DNA of 64,000 bases from an uncultured Woeseia sp. (GTDB taxonomy: Bacteria; Pseudomonadota; Gammaproteobacteria; Steroidobacterales; Woeseiaceae): contig CAJWFK010000013.1 in NCBI GenBank assembly GCA_913031125.1, forward strand, positions 1 through 64,000. Direction: 5' to 3'. The notes under the pieces were generated by a model. That model was given only the letters and a program-made list of their open reading frames with translations. It did not search any database and was not told where the DNA came from. Position numbers and translations under genes: made by a program. This document shows, piece after piece, positions 11,095 to 20,295 of this stretch (its first letter is position 1; each line of letters opens with the position of its first letter).

Positions 11095-11580
11095 GTGGCC
11101 GACAGCCGAGCAACAAAACATACACCGTTCGTAATTAGCACAAGTATTGCATTGCTTCTAACGATCATGCCAATGCCAAATTGGTTCGAGTCTTTCCGGC
11201 CAGATTGGATAGTACTAACATGCGTATATTGGTCAATGACGTTTCCGCGCAGTTACAGCATCGGCTCCGCTTGGATAGTTGGACTAACGCTCGATGTAGC
11301 CCACGGAACCTTGCTAGGTCAGCACGCCCTAGCTATAAGCGCAGTGACATATTTTACCGTCCGGTTTCACCTTCTTCTTCGCCAATTTCCGATTCCACAG
11401 CTAATGGCAACAGTTTTTGGAATGCTAGTGATGTACCAATTCATATTGTTCTGGACGAACGGTGTTGCCGGAATCGATTCACCTATGATTGTCTACTGGG
11501 GCCCAGTAGTCACCGGAGCAATAATCTGGCCAATTGTCTCGGGGTTACTTGGTAGCTTGCGACGAAAAATGAGGTGTTAA
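11095..11580 (+). CDS. mreD: Rod shape-determining protein MreD
   Basis: A small (161 residues) polytopic inner-membrane component of the elongasome with about five hydrophobic segments. The family features are LLTIMPMPNWFESFRPDWIVL near the N-terminus and the WIVGLTLDVAHGTLLGQHAL segment in the middle. The start is GTG, preceded by AAGGAACG, and lies five bases after the mreC stop. No ATG is available at a suitable place. Confidence 0.92.
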   Translation: MADSRATKHTPFVISTSIALLLTIMPMPNWFESFRPDWIVLTCVYWSMTFPRSYSIGSAWIVGLTLDVAHGTLLGQHALAISAVTYFTVRFHLLLRQFPIPQLMATVFGMLVMYQFILFWTNGVAGIDSPMIVYWGPVVTGAIIWPIVSGLLGSLRRKMRC

Positions 11581-11584
11581 GACA

Positions 11585-13480
11585 TTGAGTCCGATTGCGC
11601 CAATTAAAGACCATCATTCAGAGACACGGTTATTTGTTACACGCGTCATCCTAACTAGCATAGCGAGCGTCTTTCTATTAAGCCTAGTAGCCGCGCGGCT
11701 TATCCAACTTCAAATATTTGAATACGAACTATTCGCAAAGCAATCGCAAGGGAATCAGATCAGGATCCAAGCAATACCGCCAATACGGGGCCTTATTTTT
11801 GACCGAAACGGACGAATTCTGGCGGAAAACCTACCGTCTTACCAATTGGAACTTATTCCTGAACAAGTACCGGATATTAATGACACTCTACAGCGCCTTT
11901 CCCAAATCGGCCTTATCCCAGAAGAGGAAATTAATGAATTTTTGAAACGCTCTCGTACTAGTCAACGCTTTAAACCTATTACATTGAGATCTCGTCTTAG
12001 TGATGAAGAAATTTCTCGTTTTGCTGTACAAAGTCCGCGCTTTCCCGGTGTGGACCTGCAACCCCGACTAGCCCGATACTACCCCGATGGTGAACTTTTT
12101 GCGCATGTTATTGGCTATGTCGGAGCACTCAGTGCAAGCGATCTACGGCGCCTTGAACAAAGAAGATATGCAGGAACATCGCGCATAGGAAAGACTGGTA
12201 TCGAACAATTTAACGAAGAACCTCTGCATGGCAGTGCTGGCTTCCATCAGGTTGTCACCAATGCACTTGGACGCCAGATACCGATTGAAGCAAGCAATTA
12301 TCTTGATTCAGAGCCTACAGAACAAGACCCCAAGCCAGGCTCTAATATCCATCTTAGCCTAGATATAGACCTGCAGCGTGTCGCATACGATGCGATGAAG
12401 AAACGTCGTGGTGCAGTCGTTGCCATCAACCCAAAAAATGGTGAAATACTCGCATTAGTTAGTTCCCCCTCTTTCGACCCAAACGATTTTGCTACTGGTA
12501 TGACGACCAGCGAATACTCGAGGCTAGAAAATGATCAGGACTACCCTCTGTTTAATAGGGCGGTAAGCGGCACTTATCCACCAGGCTCTACTATCAAACC
12601 TGCTCTGGCTATAGCCGCCCTTGAGATCGGGGCTACCAACTTGAAACGCCGATCCTTATGTCGTGGTTGGTATAGTTTACCTGGGAGCACACACAGATAC
12701 CGTGACTGGAAACCGGAAGGACATGGGCAAGTCAATCTAAAAGACGCTATAGAACAATCATGCGATGTCTACTTCTACGAGATCAGTCGTGATATCGGTA
12801 TCGACAACATGCACTATTACTTGAATCAATTTGGTCTTGGACAGAACACCGGATTAGATCTATCAGAAGAAGCGGATGGACTGGTGCCATCACGCCAATG
12901 GAAACGTCGAAACTTCACAGATCGTGAGAATCAGATTTGGTTTCCTGGTGAAACAGTCATTGCCTCCATAGGTCAAGGATATATGCTCGCCACACCATTA
13001 CAACTCGCTAACCTTGCAGCGACACTAGCAAACCGCGGGAAACGTTCACAACCTCATCTCGTAACGGCATTTGAAGACCCTCTAACTAATCAGCGTATTC
13101 CAGTTACATTTTCTTCGATACCCAGTGTAGAAATCAGTAACGAATCCCACTGGGAAGAAGTACTAGATGCCATGCATAACGTGTTGCAAGGTGAAACAGG
13201 TACTGCTCGCGCTGCTAGTCTAGACGCCCCATACAAAATGGCTGGCAAGAGCGGTACCGCACAGGTGTTTTCTATGGGTCAGACGGAAAGCTACAATGAA
13301 GAAGAAATAGATGCACGCCTTCGTGATCATGCTTTGTTTATCTCCTTTGCTCCGTTTGATGACCCTCAAATTGCTGTTGCCGTAGTAATAGAAAATGGAT
13401 CAAGCGGAAGTCTAGTAGCCGCGCCGGTAGCCCGTGCTGTTATGGATCAACACCTTGGGTATAAGTCCGATGCTATTTAG
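11585..13480 (+). CDS. mrdA: Penicillin-binding protein 2, elongation transpeptidase
   Basis: Class B PBP of 631 residues that crosslinks peptidoglycan during side-wall growth with RodA. It has one N-terminal membrane anchor (about 18-38), a dimerisation domain beginning with the RGLIFDRNGRILA segment, and a transpeptidase domain with STIK (Ser335, Lys338), a SCD triad in the SxN position and KSGTA (Lys555). The start is a TTG, with GAGGTG about eight bases upstream; the first ATG candidates lie within the membrane segment or beyond. The stop overlaps the start of mrdB. Confidence 0.95.
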   Translation: MSPIAPIKDHHSETRLFVTRVILTSIASVFLLSLVAARLIQLQIFEYELFAKQSQGNQIRIQAIPPIRGLIFDRNGRILAENLPSYQLELIPEQVPDINDTLQRLSQIGLIPEEEINEFLKRSRTSQRFKPITLRSRLSDEEISRFAVQSPRFPGVDLQPRLARYYPDGELFAHVIGYVGALSASDLRRLEQRRYAGTSRIGKTGIEQFNEEPLHGSAGFHQVVTNALGRQIPIEASNYLDSEPTEQDPKPGSNIHLSLDIDLQRVAYDAMKKRRGAVVAINPKNGEILALVSSPSFDPNDFATGMTTSEYSRLENDQDYPLFNRAVSGTYPPGSTIKPALAIAALEIGATNLKRRSLCRGWYSLPGSTHRYRDWKPEGHGQVNLKDAIEQSCDVYFYEISRDIGIDNMHYYLNQFGLGQNTGLDLSEEADGLVPSRQWKRRNFTDRENQIWFPGETVIASIGQGYMLATPLQLANLAATLANRGKRSQPHLVTAFEDPLTNQRIPVTFSSIPSVEISNESHWEEVLDAMHNVLQGETGTARAASLDAPYKMAGKSGTAQVFSMGQTESYNEEEIDARLRDHALFISFAPFDDPQIAVAVVIENGSSGSLVAAPVARAVMDQHLGYKSDAI

Positions 13481-14612
13481 TGATTCAACCCAAGATCTGA
13501 CACGAAAAGTATCAGCGCTTAAAGGCTTAGATATAATAAGAGTGAGGCGTTTAAATCTAGATCGTCCACTTTTGAATGGCTTGCTCGCAATCTGTGGACT
13601 CGGGTTAGTAGTCCTCTACTCTGCGGTATCACAAAATATAGAACTATGGAGCCAACAATTGATTCGCTTTTTTGTTGGACTTTCTGTAATGGTAGTCGCT
13701 GCTCAATTAACACCGGACTTTTTGCGTCGTTGGACCCCTTGGTGCTTCCTTGCAGGGCTAATACTGTTGACTATGGTGCTGTATTCTGGACAGGTTGGTC
13801 AGGGGGCACAACGCTGGCTAGAGATCGGCATTCGATTCCAGCCGTCAGAACTAATGAAACTCGCAGTACCAATGATGGCTGCCTGGTATCTTCACGATAG
13901 GCCATTACCGCCCAAATTTACTGACTTTATTGTTATCACTGTTCTTATATTGATACCAACTATAATGATTGCAAGACAACCAGACTTGGGGACTGCTCTT
14001 CTTGTTGCTGCATCAGGATTACTCGTAATCATACTTGCTGGACTCTCTATTAGAATCATGATCCTACTTGCCGTTAGCTCATTACCTAGCGCATTTATCC
14101 TATGGCAGTTCATGCAGGATTATCAGAAACAACGGGTACTCACGCTATTTAATCCCGATTCCGACCCGCTGGGGGCTGGCTACAACATTATCCAGTCAAA
14201 GATAGCTATTGGGTCGGGTGGACTATTTGGTAAAGGTTGGACCAACGGAAGTCAGGCACAGCTTGAGTTTTTACCAGAACGAGATACCGACTTTATATTT
14301 GCAGTCATAGGTGAAGAGATGGGTCTCCTTGGCGTATTAACCTTGTTAATGCTTTATCTCTTCGTTACCGGTCGTGGGCTTTATATCGCAACAGCGGCCA
14401 AGGATACTTTTTCCAGACTCCTAGCCGGTAGCATTAGTCTCACCTTTATAGTCTACGTATTTATTAATACAGCTATGGTAACCGGCCTTGTTCCAGTCGT
14501 CGGGATCCCACTACCCTTGGTAAGCTATGGCGGCACATCCATGGTGACCTTAATGGCTGGATTCGGTATTCTTATGTCAATCAATAGTCATCGTAAATTG
14601 CTACCTCGCTAA
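13470..14612 (+). CDS. mrdB: Peptidoglycan glycosyltransferase RodA (SEDS family)
   Basis: A polytopic SEDS-family enzyme (380 residues from this start, about ten membrane segments) that polymerises glycan strands with PBP2. The RWLEIGIRFQPSELMKLA and IARQPDLGTALL stretches carry the conserved Asp/Glu residues of the family. The C-terminal LVSYGGTSMVTLMAGFGILMS signature is intact. An in-frame ATG at 13434 would lengthen it by 12 residues and deepen the overlap with mrdA. The ATG at 13470 overlaps the mrdA end by 11 bases, and I prefer it. The stop shares bases with the mltB ATG. Confidence 0.95.
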   Translation: MLFSDSTQDLTRKVSALKGLDIIRVRRLNLDRPLLNGLLAICGLGLVVLYSAVSQNIELWSQQLIRFFVGLSVMVVAAQLTPDFLRRWTPWCFLAGLILLTMVLYSGQVGQGAQRWLEIGIRFQPSELMKLAVPMMAAWYLHDRPLPPKFTDFIVITVLILIPTIMIARQPDLGTALLVAASGLLVIILAGLSIRIMILLAVSSLPSAFILWQFMQDYQKQRVLTLFNPDSDPLGAGYNIIQSKIAIGSGGLFGKGWTNGSQAQLEFLPERDTDFIFAVIGEEMGLLGVLTLLMLYLFVTGRGLYIATAAKDTFSRLLAGSISLTFIVYVFINTAMVTGLVPVVGIPLPLVSYGGTSMVTLMAGFGILMSINSHRKLLPR

Positions 14613-15610
14613 TGCTCCAACTTGTGGTAAAACGGATTCTGCCAGCCAGTCTGCTACTAATGCTGTGCCCGCTCGCCCTAGCTATCGATACCAACCGACC
14701 TGAAGTGCAGCACTTTATTGAACAAATGATGGAAAAACATTCGTTCGATCGCGAAGCTCTTGAATCAGTGCTAGCCAATGCCAAATCACAACAATCAATT
14801 CTTGCGGCAATCAGCCGACCAGCTGAGCGAACGAAAGAATGGCATGAATACCGGGCTATATTTGTAACTCCAGAACGCATTCAGGCCGGGGTGAACTTTT
14901 GGCACAACAACAAAGATGATCTAAAACGTATTAGCAAAACTACAGGTGTCCCCGAGGAAATTATAATTGGAATTATTGGGGTCGAAACTTACTTTGGCAG
15001 GATCACTGGCAACTACCGGGTTATAGATGCGTTGGCCACACTCGCCTTTGATTATCCGCCAAGATCAAGTTTCTTTACCCGTGAGCTTGAAGAATTTCTG
15101 CTCCTGACGAGAGAAGAAAGTATGGAGCCAACATCCGCAACTGGATCATATGCAGGAGCGATGGGGCGACCGCAATTCATGCCATCAAGCTACCGTGCCT
15201 ATGCGGTCGACTCCACAAATGATGGAAAACGTGACATATGGACAAATTGGACTGATGTCATAGGAAGTATTGCTAACTATCTCGTCCAACATCGCTGGAT
15301 TGCCGGTAAACCTATTGTGACAAAAGCAACACTAGGTAACCGGTGGAAAGGACCAACACCAGAAAATCGTTTGACCGCGGCGGAGACTGTCGCATCTTTA
15401 GGTCATCAGGGAGTGCTTTTCTCGACTGAATTAGGTGCTGATGAAAAAAGTCAGCTGCTAACACTTTTGGGAAAGCATAATGAAGAATACTGGGTCGCCT
15501 TTCACAATTTTTTTGTCATTACGCGTTACAACCGAAGCGTTATGTATGCATTGGCTGTATACCAAGTCGGGGAGAGAGTCTCTCAGGAGATGAAACGCGG
15601 TGAATCATAG
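14612..15610 (+). CDS. mltB: Membrane-associated lytic transglycosylase B
   Basis: Cleaves the MurNAc-GlcNAc bond of peptidoglycan with formation of 1,6-anhydro-MurNAc. The 332-residue protein begins with a signal peptide ending around LALAID. The catalytic glutamate is in IIGVETYFGRITGNYRVIDAL. The SYAGAMGRPQFMPSSY motif lines the substrate groove and is family-diagnostic. I see no lipobox, so unlike E. coli MltB it may be soluble in the periplasm, as SltB-type relatives are. The TAATG junction with mrdB and the 11-base overlap with rlpA indicate translational coupling. Confidence 0.93.
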   Translation: MLQLVVKRILPASLLLMLCPLALAIDTNRPEVQHFIEQMMEKHSFDREALESVLANAKSQQSILAAISRPAERTKEWHEYRAIFVTPERIQAGVNFWHNNKDDLKRISKTTGVPEEIIIGIIGVETYFGRITGNYRVIDALATLAFDYPPRSSFFTRELEEFLLLTREESMEPTSATGSYAGAMGRPQFMPSSYRAYAVDSTNDGKRDIWTNWTDVIGSIANYLVQHRWIAGKPIVTKATLGNRWKGPTPENRLTAAETVASLGHQGVLFSTELGADEKSQLLTLLGKHNEEYWVAFHNFFVITRYNRSVMYALAVYQVGERVSQEMKRGES

Positions 15611-16427
15611 ACCGATTAGCCATATATATTATATTGCGCTTCTTTTTCTAGTGACGTCTTGTGGCAACCAGACAATGAAGGATGGAGCCCCAATATTAAG
15701 ATCCGGATCTTCAGCCCACCCCAGCGATCCTATCCCAAAAAATGAGCCGCGCAGTCGTTACGGTAATGGCCCTTACTACACAGTGTTTGGTAAGACCTAT
15801 AAAGTTTTAGAAAGCAGTTATGGTTATCAAAAAAGTGGGGTTGCCTCTTGGTACGGTACAAAATTTCATGGCCGAAGAACATCCAGCGGGGAGCCCTATG
15901 ATATGTATGCTATGACAGCAGCACACAAATCATTGCCGTTGCCAACCTACGCAAGAGTCCGAAATCTTACTAATAATAGAAGCATCATTGTGCGCGTGAA
16001 TGATCGAGGGCCATTCGTAGATAATAGGCTTATCGATCTGTCTTATGCCGCTGCCCGAAAACTGGATCTGATCCGTGATGGAACTGGCCTCGTTGAGGTC
16101 ACAGCAATAAGTTTTGACCGAGCTTCACCAGTAGACACTTATGACAAAAAAATATCGACTATAAAGAATGCTGCTAATAATCCTCCGAAAAAAGCGAAAG
16201 TTTTTGTCCAAGTAGGAGCATTTGTTGATCGAAGCAATGCCGAACGCCGCTTGCGGTTGCTGGAAAGTGAAGAAATCACGGGGGTATTCATGGACCAAGA
16301 AAAAAACACAGCTGACCATCTATATCGTGTCAGAATAGGCCCCATAGTCGATGTTATAAACTACGACAGAATCGTAACGCTGTTGCGGCGTATCGGTATT
16401 CATGAAACGCACTTGGTTACGAATTAG
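15600..16427 (+). CDS. rlpA: Septal/lytic lipoprotein RlpA with SPOR domain
   Basis: A 275-residue outer-membrane lipoprotein: a signal peptide with lipobox LVTSC (Cys21), a double-psi beta-barrel domain (about 70-165) with the conserved GVASWYGTKFHGRRTSSGE and VRVNDRGPF segments, and a C-terminal SPOR domain (about 195-275) that binds denuded septal glycan. In Pseudomonas RlpA cleaves denuded glycans. The catalytic His and Asp positions (KFHG, NDRG) are present here, so activity is plausible. The start is a GTG inside the end of mltB. Confidence 0.92.
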   Translation: MNHRPISHIYYIALLFLVTSCGNQTMKDGAPILRSGSSAHPSDPIPKNEPRSRYGNGPYYTVFGKTYKVLESSYGYQKSGVASWYGTKFHGRRTSSGEPYDMYAMTAAHKSLPLPTYARVRNLTNNRSIIVRVNDRGPFVDNRLIDLSYAAARKLDLIRDGTGLVEVTAISFDRASPVDTYDKKISTIKNAANNPPKKAKVFVQVGAFVDRSNAERRLRLLESEEITGVFMDQEKNTADHLYRVRIGPIVDVINYDRIVTLLRRIGIHETHLVTN

Positions 16428-16431
16428 GTAA

Positions 16432-17613
16432 ATGCATATTGTTAAGAACAAGAACGCAATTGAGACATTACTTGTGAAACGACAAATCTTAGTAATTTAC
16501 GTATTTTTTATGCTGTGTGGCACTTTCGCAAATGCTCAGAATGTTCTAATTCCAAAACCACCAATCATTGGCGCTAAGAGTTACTTAATAATGGATGGGA
16601 CAACTGGTGTAGAACTCGCAGCACTTAAACCCGACGAACAACTAGCGCCGGCCAGCCTTACCAAATTAATGACAGCGTACGCTATTTTTCGTGCCTTAGA
16701 CTCCAAGCAAATAAGCCTCGATGAGCTTGTGACTATAAGCGAGAAAGCTTGGCGTACTGAAGGGTCGCGAATGTTTGTCGAAGTTGGAACGCGCGTGACC
16801 ATTCAAGATCTTTTGCTCGGTATGATCGTGCAATCAGGAAACGATGCTAGTGTAGCCTTAGCTGAACATGCGGCTGGGACAGAAGCAATTTTTTCCCAGA
16901 TGATGAACCAATACGCGGCTCAACTTGGTATGTCATCAAGCAACTTCACAAATGCAGCTGGGCTACCGGATAACAATCACTACACGACAGCAAGGGACAT
17001 GGCAAAGCTCGCCCGAGCCATCATAAATGAATTTCCGGAGTACTATAAGTGGTACTCAGTTAAGGACTTTGAGTACAACAACATTAAGCAACAAAATAGA
17101 AATAAATTGCTATGGCAAGATCCCAGTGTCGACGGAATGAAGACCGGATATACCGCAAGTGCTGGATATTGTCTGGTATCCGCAGCTAACCGCAATGGCA
17201 TGCGCTTAATATCAGTGGTGCTTGGAACCTCCAGTGCCCGAGCTCGCGTTAGCGGAAGTGCGGCTCTATTAAATTACGGATTCAGGTTCTTTGAAACACG
17301 GCTTCTTTATCAGGCTGCTGAGGCCATCACGAGTTCGAGAACCTGGAAAGGACGCAATGAATCAACTGCACTTGGTTTAGCAGAAGACTTATATATAACT
17401 GTCCCACGTGGCTCGTTCGATGAAGTGGATTCTTCGCTTAGCATACCTTCCAGATTGATTGCGCCAATTCAACAGGATCAGGTAATCGGAGAATTAGTAG
17501 TCAATCTGAACGGATCAGAATTATTAAAAAAGCCGGTACTTGCACTTACAAGTAATCCAAATGGTTCACTCTGGCAAAGAACACGTGACCATGTAAGGCT
17601 TTGGTTTGATTAG
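16432..17613 (+). CDS. dacA: D-alanyl-D-alanine carboxypeptidase (PBP5/6 type)
   Basis: Trims the terminal D-alanine from peptidoglycan stem peptides in the periplasm. The protein has 393 residues with a signal peptide ending near FANAQN. The active-site set SLTK (Ser75, Lys78), SGNDAS and KTGYT (Lys237) is complete. The C-terminal beta domain and the amphipathic end (LWQRTRDHVRLWFD) fit a peripheral inner-membrane PBP5. The next gene begins on the base after the stop codon. The dacA-ybeD-lipB order is shared with many gammaproteobacteria. Confidence 0.95.
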   Translation: MHIVKNKNAIETLLVKRQILVIYVFFMLCGTFANAQNVLIPKPPIIGAKSYLIMDGTTGVELAALKPDEQLAPASLTKLMTAYAIFRALDSKQISLDELVTISEKAWRTEGSRMFVEVGTRVTIQDLLLGMIVQSGNDASVALAEHAAGTEAIFSQMMNQYAAQLGMSSSNFTNAAGLPDNNHYTTARDMAKLARAIINEFPEYYKWYSVKDFEYNNIKQQNRNKLLWQDPSVDGMKTGYTASAGYCLVSAANRNGMRLISVVLGTSSARARVSGSAALLNYGFRFFETRLLYQAAEAITSSRTWKGRNESTALGLAEDLYITVPRGSFDEVDSSLSIPSRLIAPIQQDQVIGELVVNLNGSELLKKPVLALTSNPNGSLWQRTRDHVRLWFD

Positions 17614-17886
17614 ATGGGAACTGTTTCAGAAGAGACAATTCTAAAATTTCCTTGCCAATTTCCCATAAAAATTATGGGCCGTGCAAACAATAAATTCCGC
17701 TCCTCAGCCATCGAGACGCTTGAGGCGTGCGTTGGTAAAATTGCAGAAGATGATATAACCAGTTCATTAAGTAATAAGGGGAAATTTACAGCTTTAACCG
17801 TAACCATTGAAGCTAGCAGCAAACGTCAACTGGATGACATCTATAAAGCTTTATCAGCTAATCCAGATGTGCTTTTTTTATTATGA
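17614..17886 (+). CDS. ybeD: YbeD/DUF493 family small protein
   Basis: A 90-residue ferredoxin-fold protein of the DUF493 family, conserved next to lipB. The diagnostic stretch is FPCQFPIKIMGRANNKF near the N-terminus, and the C-terminal ASSKRQLDDIYKALSANPDVLFLL completes the fold. Its biochemical role is not established; a link to lipoylation or cell-wall genes is only suggested by neighbourhood. It is packed between the dacA stop and an ATGA overlap with lipB. Confidence 0.9.
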   Translation: MGTVSEETILKFPCQFPIKIMGRANNKFRSSAIETLEACVGKIAEDDITSSLSNKGKFTALTVTIEASSKRQLDDIYKALSANPDVLFLL

Positions 17887-18515
17887 TTGTCGTACGATCA
17901 CATACGCGCGAAGACTATAAACCTGTATGGCATGCCATGCAGCATTTCACCGCCACAAGAACATCTAAAACACCAGACGAAATATGGTTCACGGAGCATT
18001 CTCCAGTGTTTACGCTTGGACTTAAGGCTAGTTCTAAACATCTAGTCAAACCCGGCACGATCCCCGTTGTACGCGTTGACAGAGGTGGCCAGGTCACATA
18101 CCACGGACCAGGGCAATTGTTGGTCTATCCCCTGATCGACTTAAAACGAGCAAATCTTACGGTGCGACAATTGATAATGGCTCTCGAACAAAGTGTAATT
18201 AACTTTTTAGAGACATTCGGTGTCGAAGGTAATACAACAGGAACCGTTCCAGGGGTTTACGTTGATAACCAGAAAATTGCCAGTATCGGCCTTAGAATAA
18301 AACACGGCGCTAGCTTTCACGGAATGGCGCTAAATATCGATGTCGAACTAGAACCCTTTACCCGGATTAATCCCTGTGGATTTAAAAATTTAGTGGTGAC
18401 ACATCTTCACTCAATCGGTATCCACAAAAAGCGCAAAGAAGTCCAAGCAAGTATACAAAAACATCTTTTACGTCATTTAAACATGCTCGATAAGCCTCTG
18501 ATTATCTGCGATTAA
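17883..18515 (+). CDS. lipB: Octanoyl-[acyl-carrier-protein]:protein octanoyltransferase
   Basis: Moves octanoate from ACP to the lipoyl domains of target proteins such as GcvH and the 2-oxoacid dehydrogenases, ahead of sulfur insertion by LipA. It has 210 residues. The RGGQVTYHGPGQLLVYPL motif and the thiolate NPCGF with a downstream conserved region give the Cys/Lys pair. lipA usually follows, but it is absent here: the gene runs 14 bases into the convergent murU. A lipoate acceptor, GcvH, is encoded at 42 kb. Confidence 0.94.
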   Translation: MIVVRSHTREDYKPVWHAMQHFTATRTSKTPDEIWFTEHSPVFTLGLKASSKHLVKPGTIPVVRVDRGGQVTYHGPGQLLVYPLIDLKRANLTVRQLIMALEQSVINFLETFGVEGNTTGTVPGVYVDNQKIASIGLRIKHGASFHGMALNIDVELEPFTRINPCGFKNLVVTHLHSIGIHKKRKEVQASIQKHLLRHLNMLDKPLIICD

Positions 18516-19155
18516 GCTGTTCTAAGCGTTCCGGCGTGCCAACATCATGCCAGACACCACTATAAATTGAACCGGCAAGTTCACCTCTTTCCGCAGCTTC
18601 ACGGAGCAAAGGCACAACAGAAAATTTCTCCTGTTCAGTTTTTGAAAAGAATTCTGGACGGTAACGGGCGATACCTCCGTACGTGTATAGAGGCTTCAGT
18701 CCATTGCGAACTTTCCCGTCAACCAGATCAAAGTCTCCTTTATCCTTATATTCGGGCGTAGCCACAAGCACTAGTTCAGCTTGTGCATCTTCAGAAATCG
18801 CATCGACAGGCAGCACAAAGTCAGTCACGACATCTGCATTTATTGTCCAGAATGTATCTCTACCTAAAATTGGAAGTGCTCTGCGGATGCCGCCACCTGT
18901 CTCGAGGATTTGTTGGTACTCAGGACTATAGACAATTTGTAATCCAAAACGACTCCCCGATCCGACGTGCTCTACTATTTTTTCTCCAAGCCAACCCAAA
19001 TTAATAACTACAGTTTCAATACCCGCAGATGCAAGCATGCGGAGATGCCGATCAATTAATTTCTCACCGCCAATTTCGACAAGTGCTTTTGGCGACCTGT
19101 CCGTAATCGGACGTAACCGCTTCCCCCTACCTGCCGCAAGAATCATGGCAACCAT
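18502..19155 (-). CDS. murU: N-acetylmuramate alpha-1-phosphate uridylyltransferase
   Basis: A 217-residue nucleotidyltransferase. The N-terminal signature AAGRGKRLRPITDRSPKALVEIGG binds the nucleotide and the C-terminal SGVWHDVGTPERLEQLN is typical. Paired with the kinase upstream, it fits MurU, which makes UDP-MurNAc from MurNAc-1-phosphate and so bypasses de novo synthesis during peptidoglycan recycling. Function rests on the pairing; single-gene homology would only say sugar-phosphate nucleotidyltransferase. Its ATG shares bases with the stop of the kinase (TAATG). A second ATG three codons later is possible. Confidence 0.85.
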   Translation of the reverse strand: MVAMILAAGRGKRLRPITDRSPKALVEIGGEKLIDRHLRMLASAGIETVVINLGWLGEKIVEHVGSGSRFGLQIVYSPEYQQILETGGGIRRALPILGRDTFWTINADVVTDFVLPVDAISEDAQAELVLVATPEYKDKGDFDLVDGKVRNGLKPLYTYGGIARYRPEFFSKTEQEKFSVVPLLREAAERGELAGSIYSGVWHDVGTPERLEQLNRR

Positions 19156-20150
19156 TACAAAGTCTCTGCGAATGCTGGCAGTAACCGCAACTCAATTACT
19201 TCACTTAAAAATTCCAACGCTGGGTAGCGAGGTGCAAGATCAATGATATAACTCAGGGTGCGTGGCACATCGTTTATATAGCTTTTTTTATTGTCGCGGT
19301 GGAGCAAGCGAGCGAATATTCCAGCAGCTTTCAAATGCCTTTGTACGCCCATTAGATCGAAATCCTGCAAAAATCGCTGTTTGGTTATATCGCTTATTTC
19401 CATTTTTTCAAAAAAATAGCGCGCGCGACTGCGCGTGACTTCCTGAGGCCACTTGACGTAACAGTCTTTTAACAGAGACACCAAATCATAAGTGTATGGA
19501 CCTTCAACAGCATCTTGGAAGTCAAGAATTCCCGGATTATTTTCAGGCATTACCATGAGATTGCGCGAATGGTAGTCACGATGCACAAACACTTTAGGCT
19601 GAGCTAACGCGCATCCAACCAATTCCTGACATACAAGTTGCCACCGATAGTCATCTTCATCTGTAAAAACCAGGCCAGCATGCCGCTCACACAACCACTC
19701 ACGAAACAGCGACAATTCTGAGTAAAGTAACTGGTCATCGTACGATGGTAACTCATTCTGTACGGACACTCCGCTTTTCTGAATGACTAACAAAGCATCG
19801 ATTGCATCGCTATATAAAGTATTTGCTTTTGACTGATTAGCTTTAATCTGCTCTAGGTATTGAATTGAGCCAAGATCCGTTAAAAGAAGAAACCCACGCT
19901 CTATATCTGCTTTGAGCACACGCGGACAGTTAAGACCCATTCCTGCTAGGTAACCAGAAATTGTGATGTATGCTTTAGTGTCTTCCAACAATGGCGGCGC
20001 ATCCATAACAATGTAATCTTGCTTCGTCTCTATACGAAAATAACGCCTGAAACTTGCATCAACAGATACGGGTACCGGACAAACACCCGAAAAACCGTCA
20101 AATTGCCTCACCCATTCGGTCAGCAAATCTAGCCGTGTATCCTTTTCCAT
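19155..20150 (-). CDS. amgK: Anomeric MurNAc/GlcNAc kinase
   Basis: A 331-residue member of the aminoglycoside phosphotransferase-like kinase fold. VFVHRDYHSRNLMVM is the catalytic loop and GILDFQDAVEGPYTYDL the metal-binding segment, as in AmgK. AmgK phosphorylates recycled N-acetylmuramate at C1, handing it to MurU. A reading from TTG at 20219 would add 23 polar residues. The ATG at 20150 has GGAA upstream and starts where the family does. It is divergent from lptD across 145 bases, an arrangement seen in Pseudomonas-like genomes. Confidence 0.85.
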   Translation of the reverse strand: MEKDTRLDLLTEWVRQFDGFSGVCPVPVSVDASFRRYFRIETKQDYIVMDAPPLLEDTKAYITISGYLAGMGLNCPRVLKADIERGFLLLTDLGSIQYLEQIKANQSKANTLYSDAIDALLVIQKSGVSVQNELPSYDDQLLYSELSLFREWLCERHAGLVFTDEDDYRWQLVCQELVGCALAQPKVFVHRDYHSRNLMVMPENNPGILDFQDAVEGPYTYDLVSLLKDCYVKWPQEVTRSRARYFFEKMEISDITKQRFLQDFDLMGVQRHLKAAGIFARLLHRDNKKSYINDVPRTLSYIIDLAPRYPALEFLSEVIELRLLPAFAETL

Positions 20151-20295
20151 ATTTTTCCGCAGGAACCTCTTATGCAATTGGTGCGTTGAAGGGTTCTTCG
20201 AACTATGCGAAGGTAACAAATTGCATGAAGTGATAACATTTTTTTATCGTAAAACCTTGTCCTAATTCTCTTTTAGTGAATTTTATAACAGTGAT

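Noticed and set aside
20284-20289. TATAAC as the lptD promoter -10
   Set aside because: It lies too close to the TTG start and the nearest -35-like TTGTCC is 21 bases away; no sigma-E consensus is seen either.
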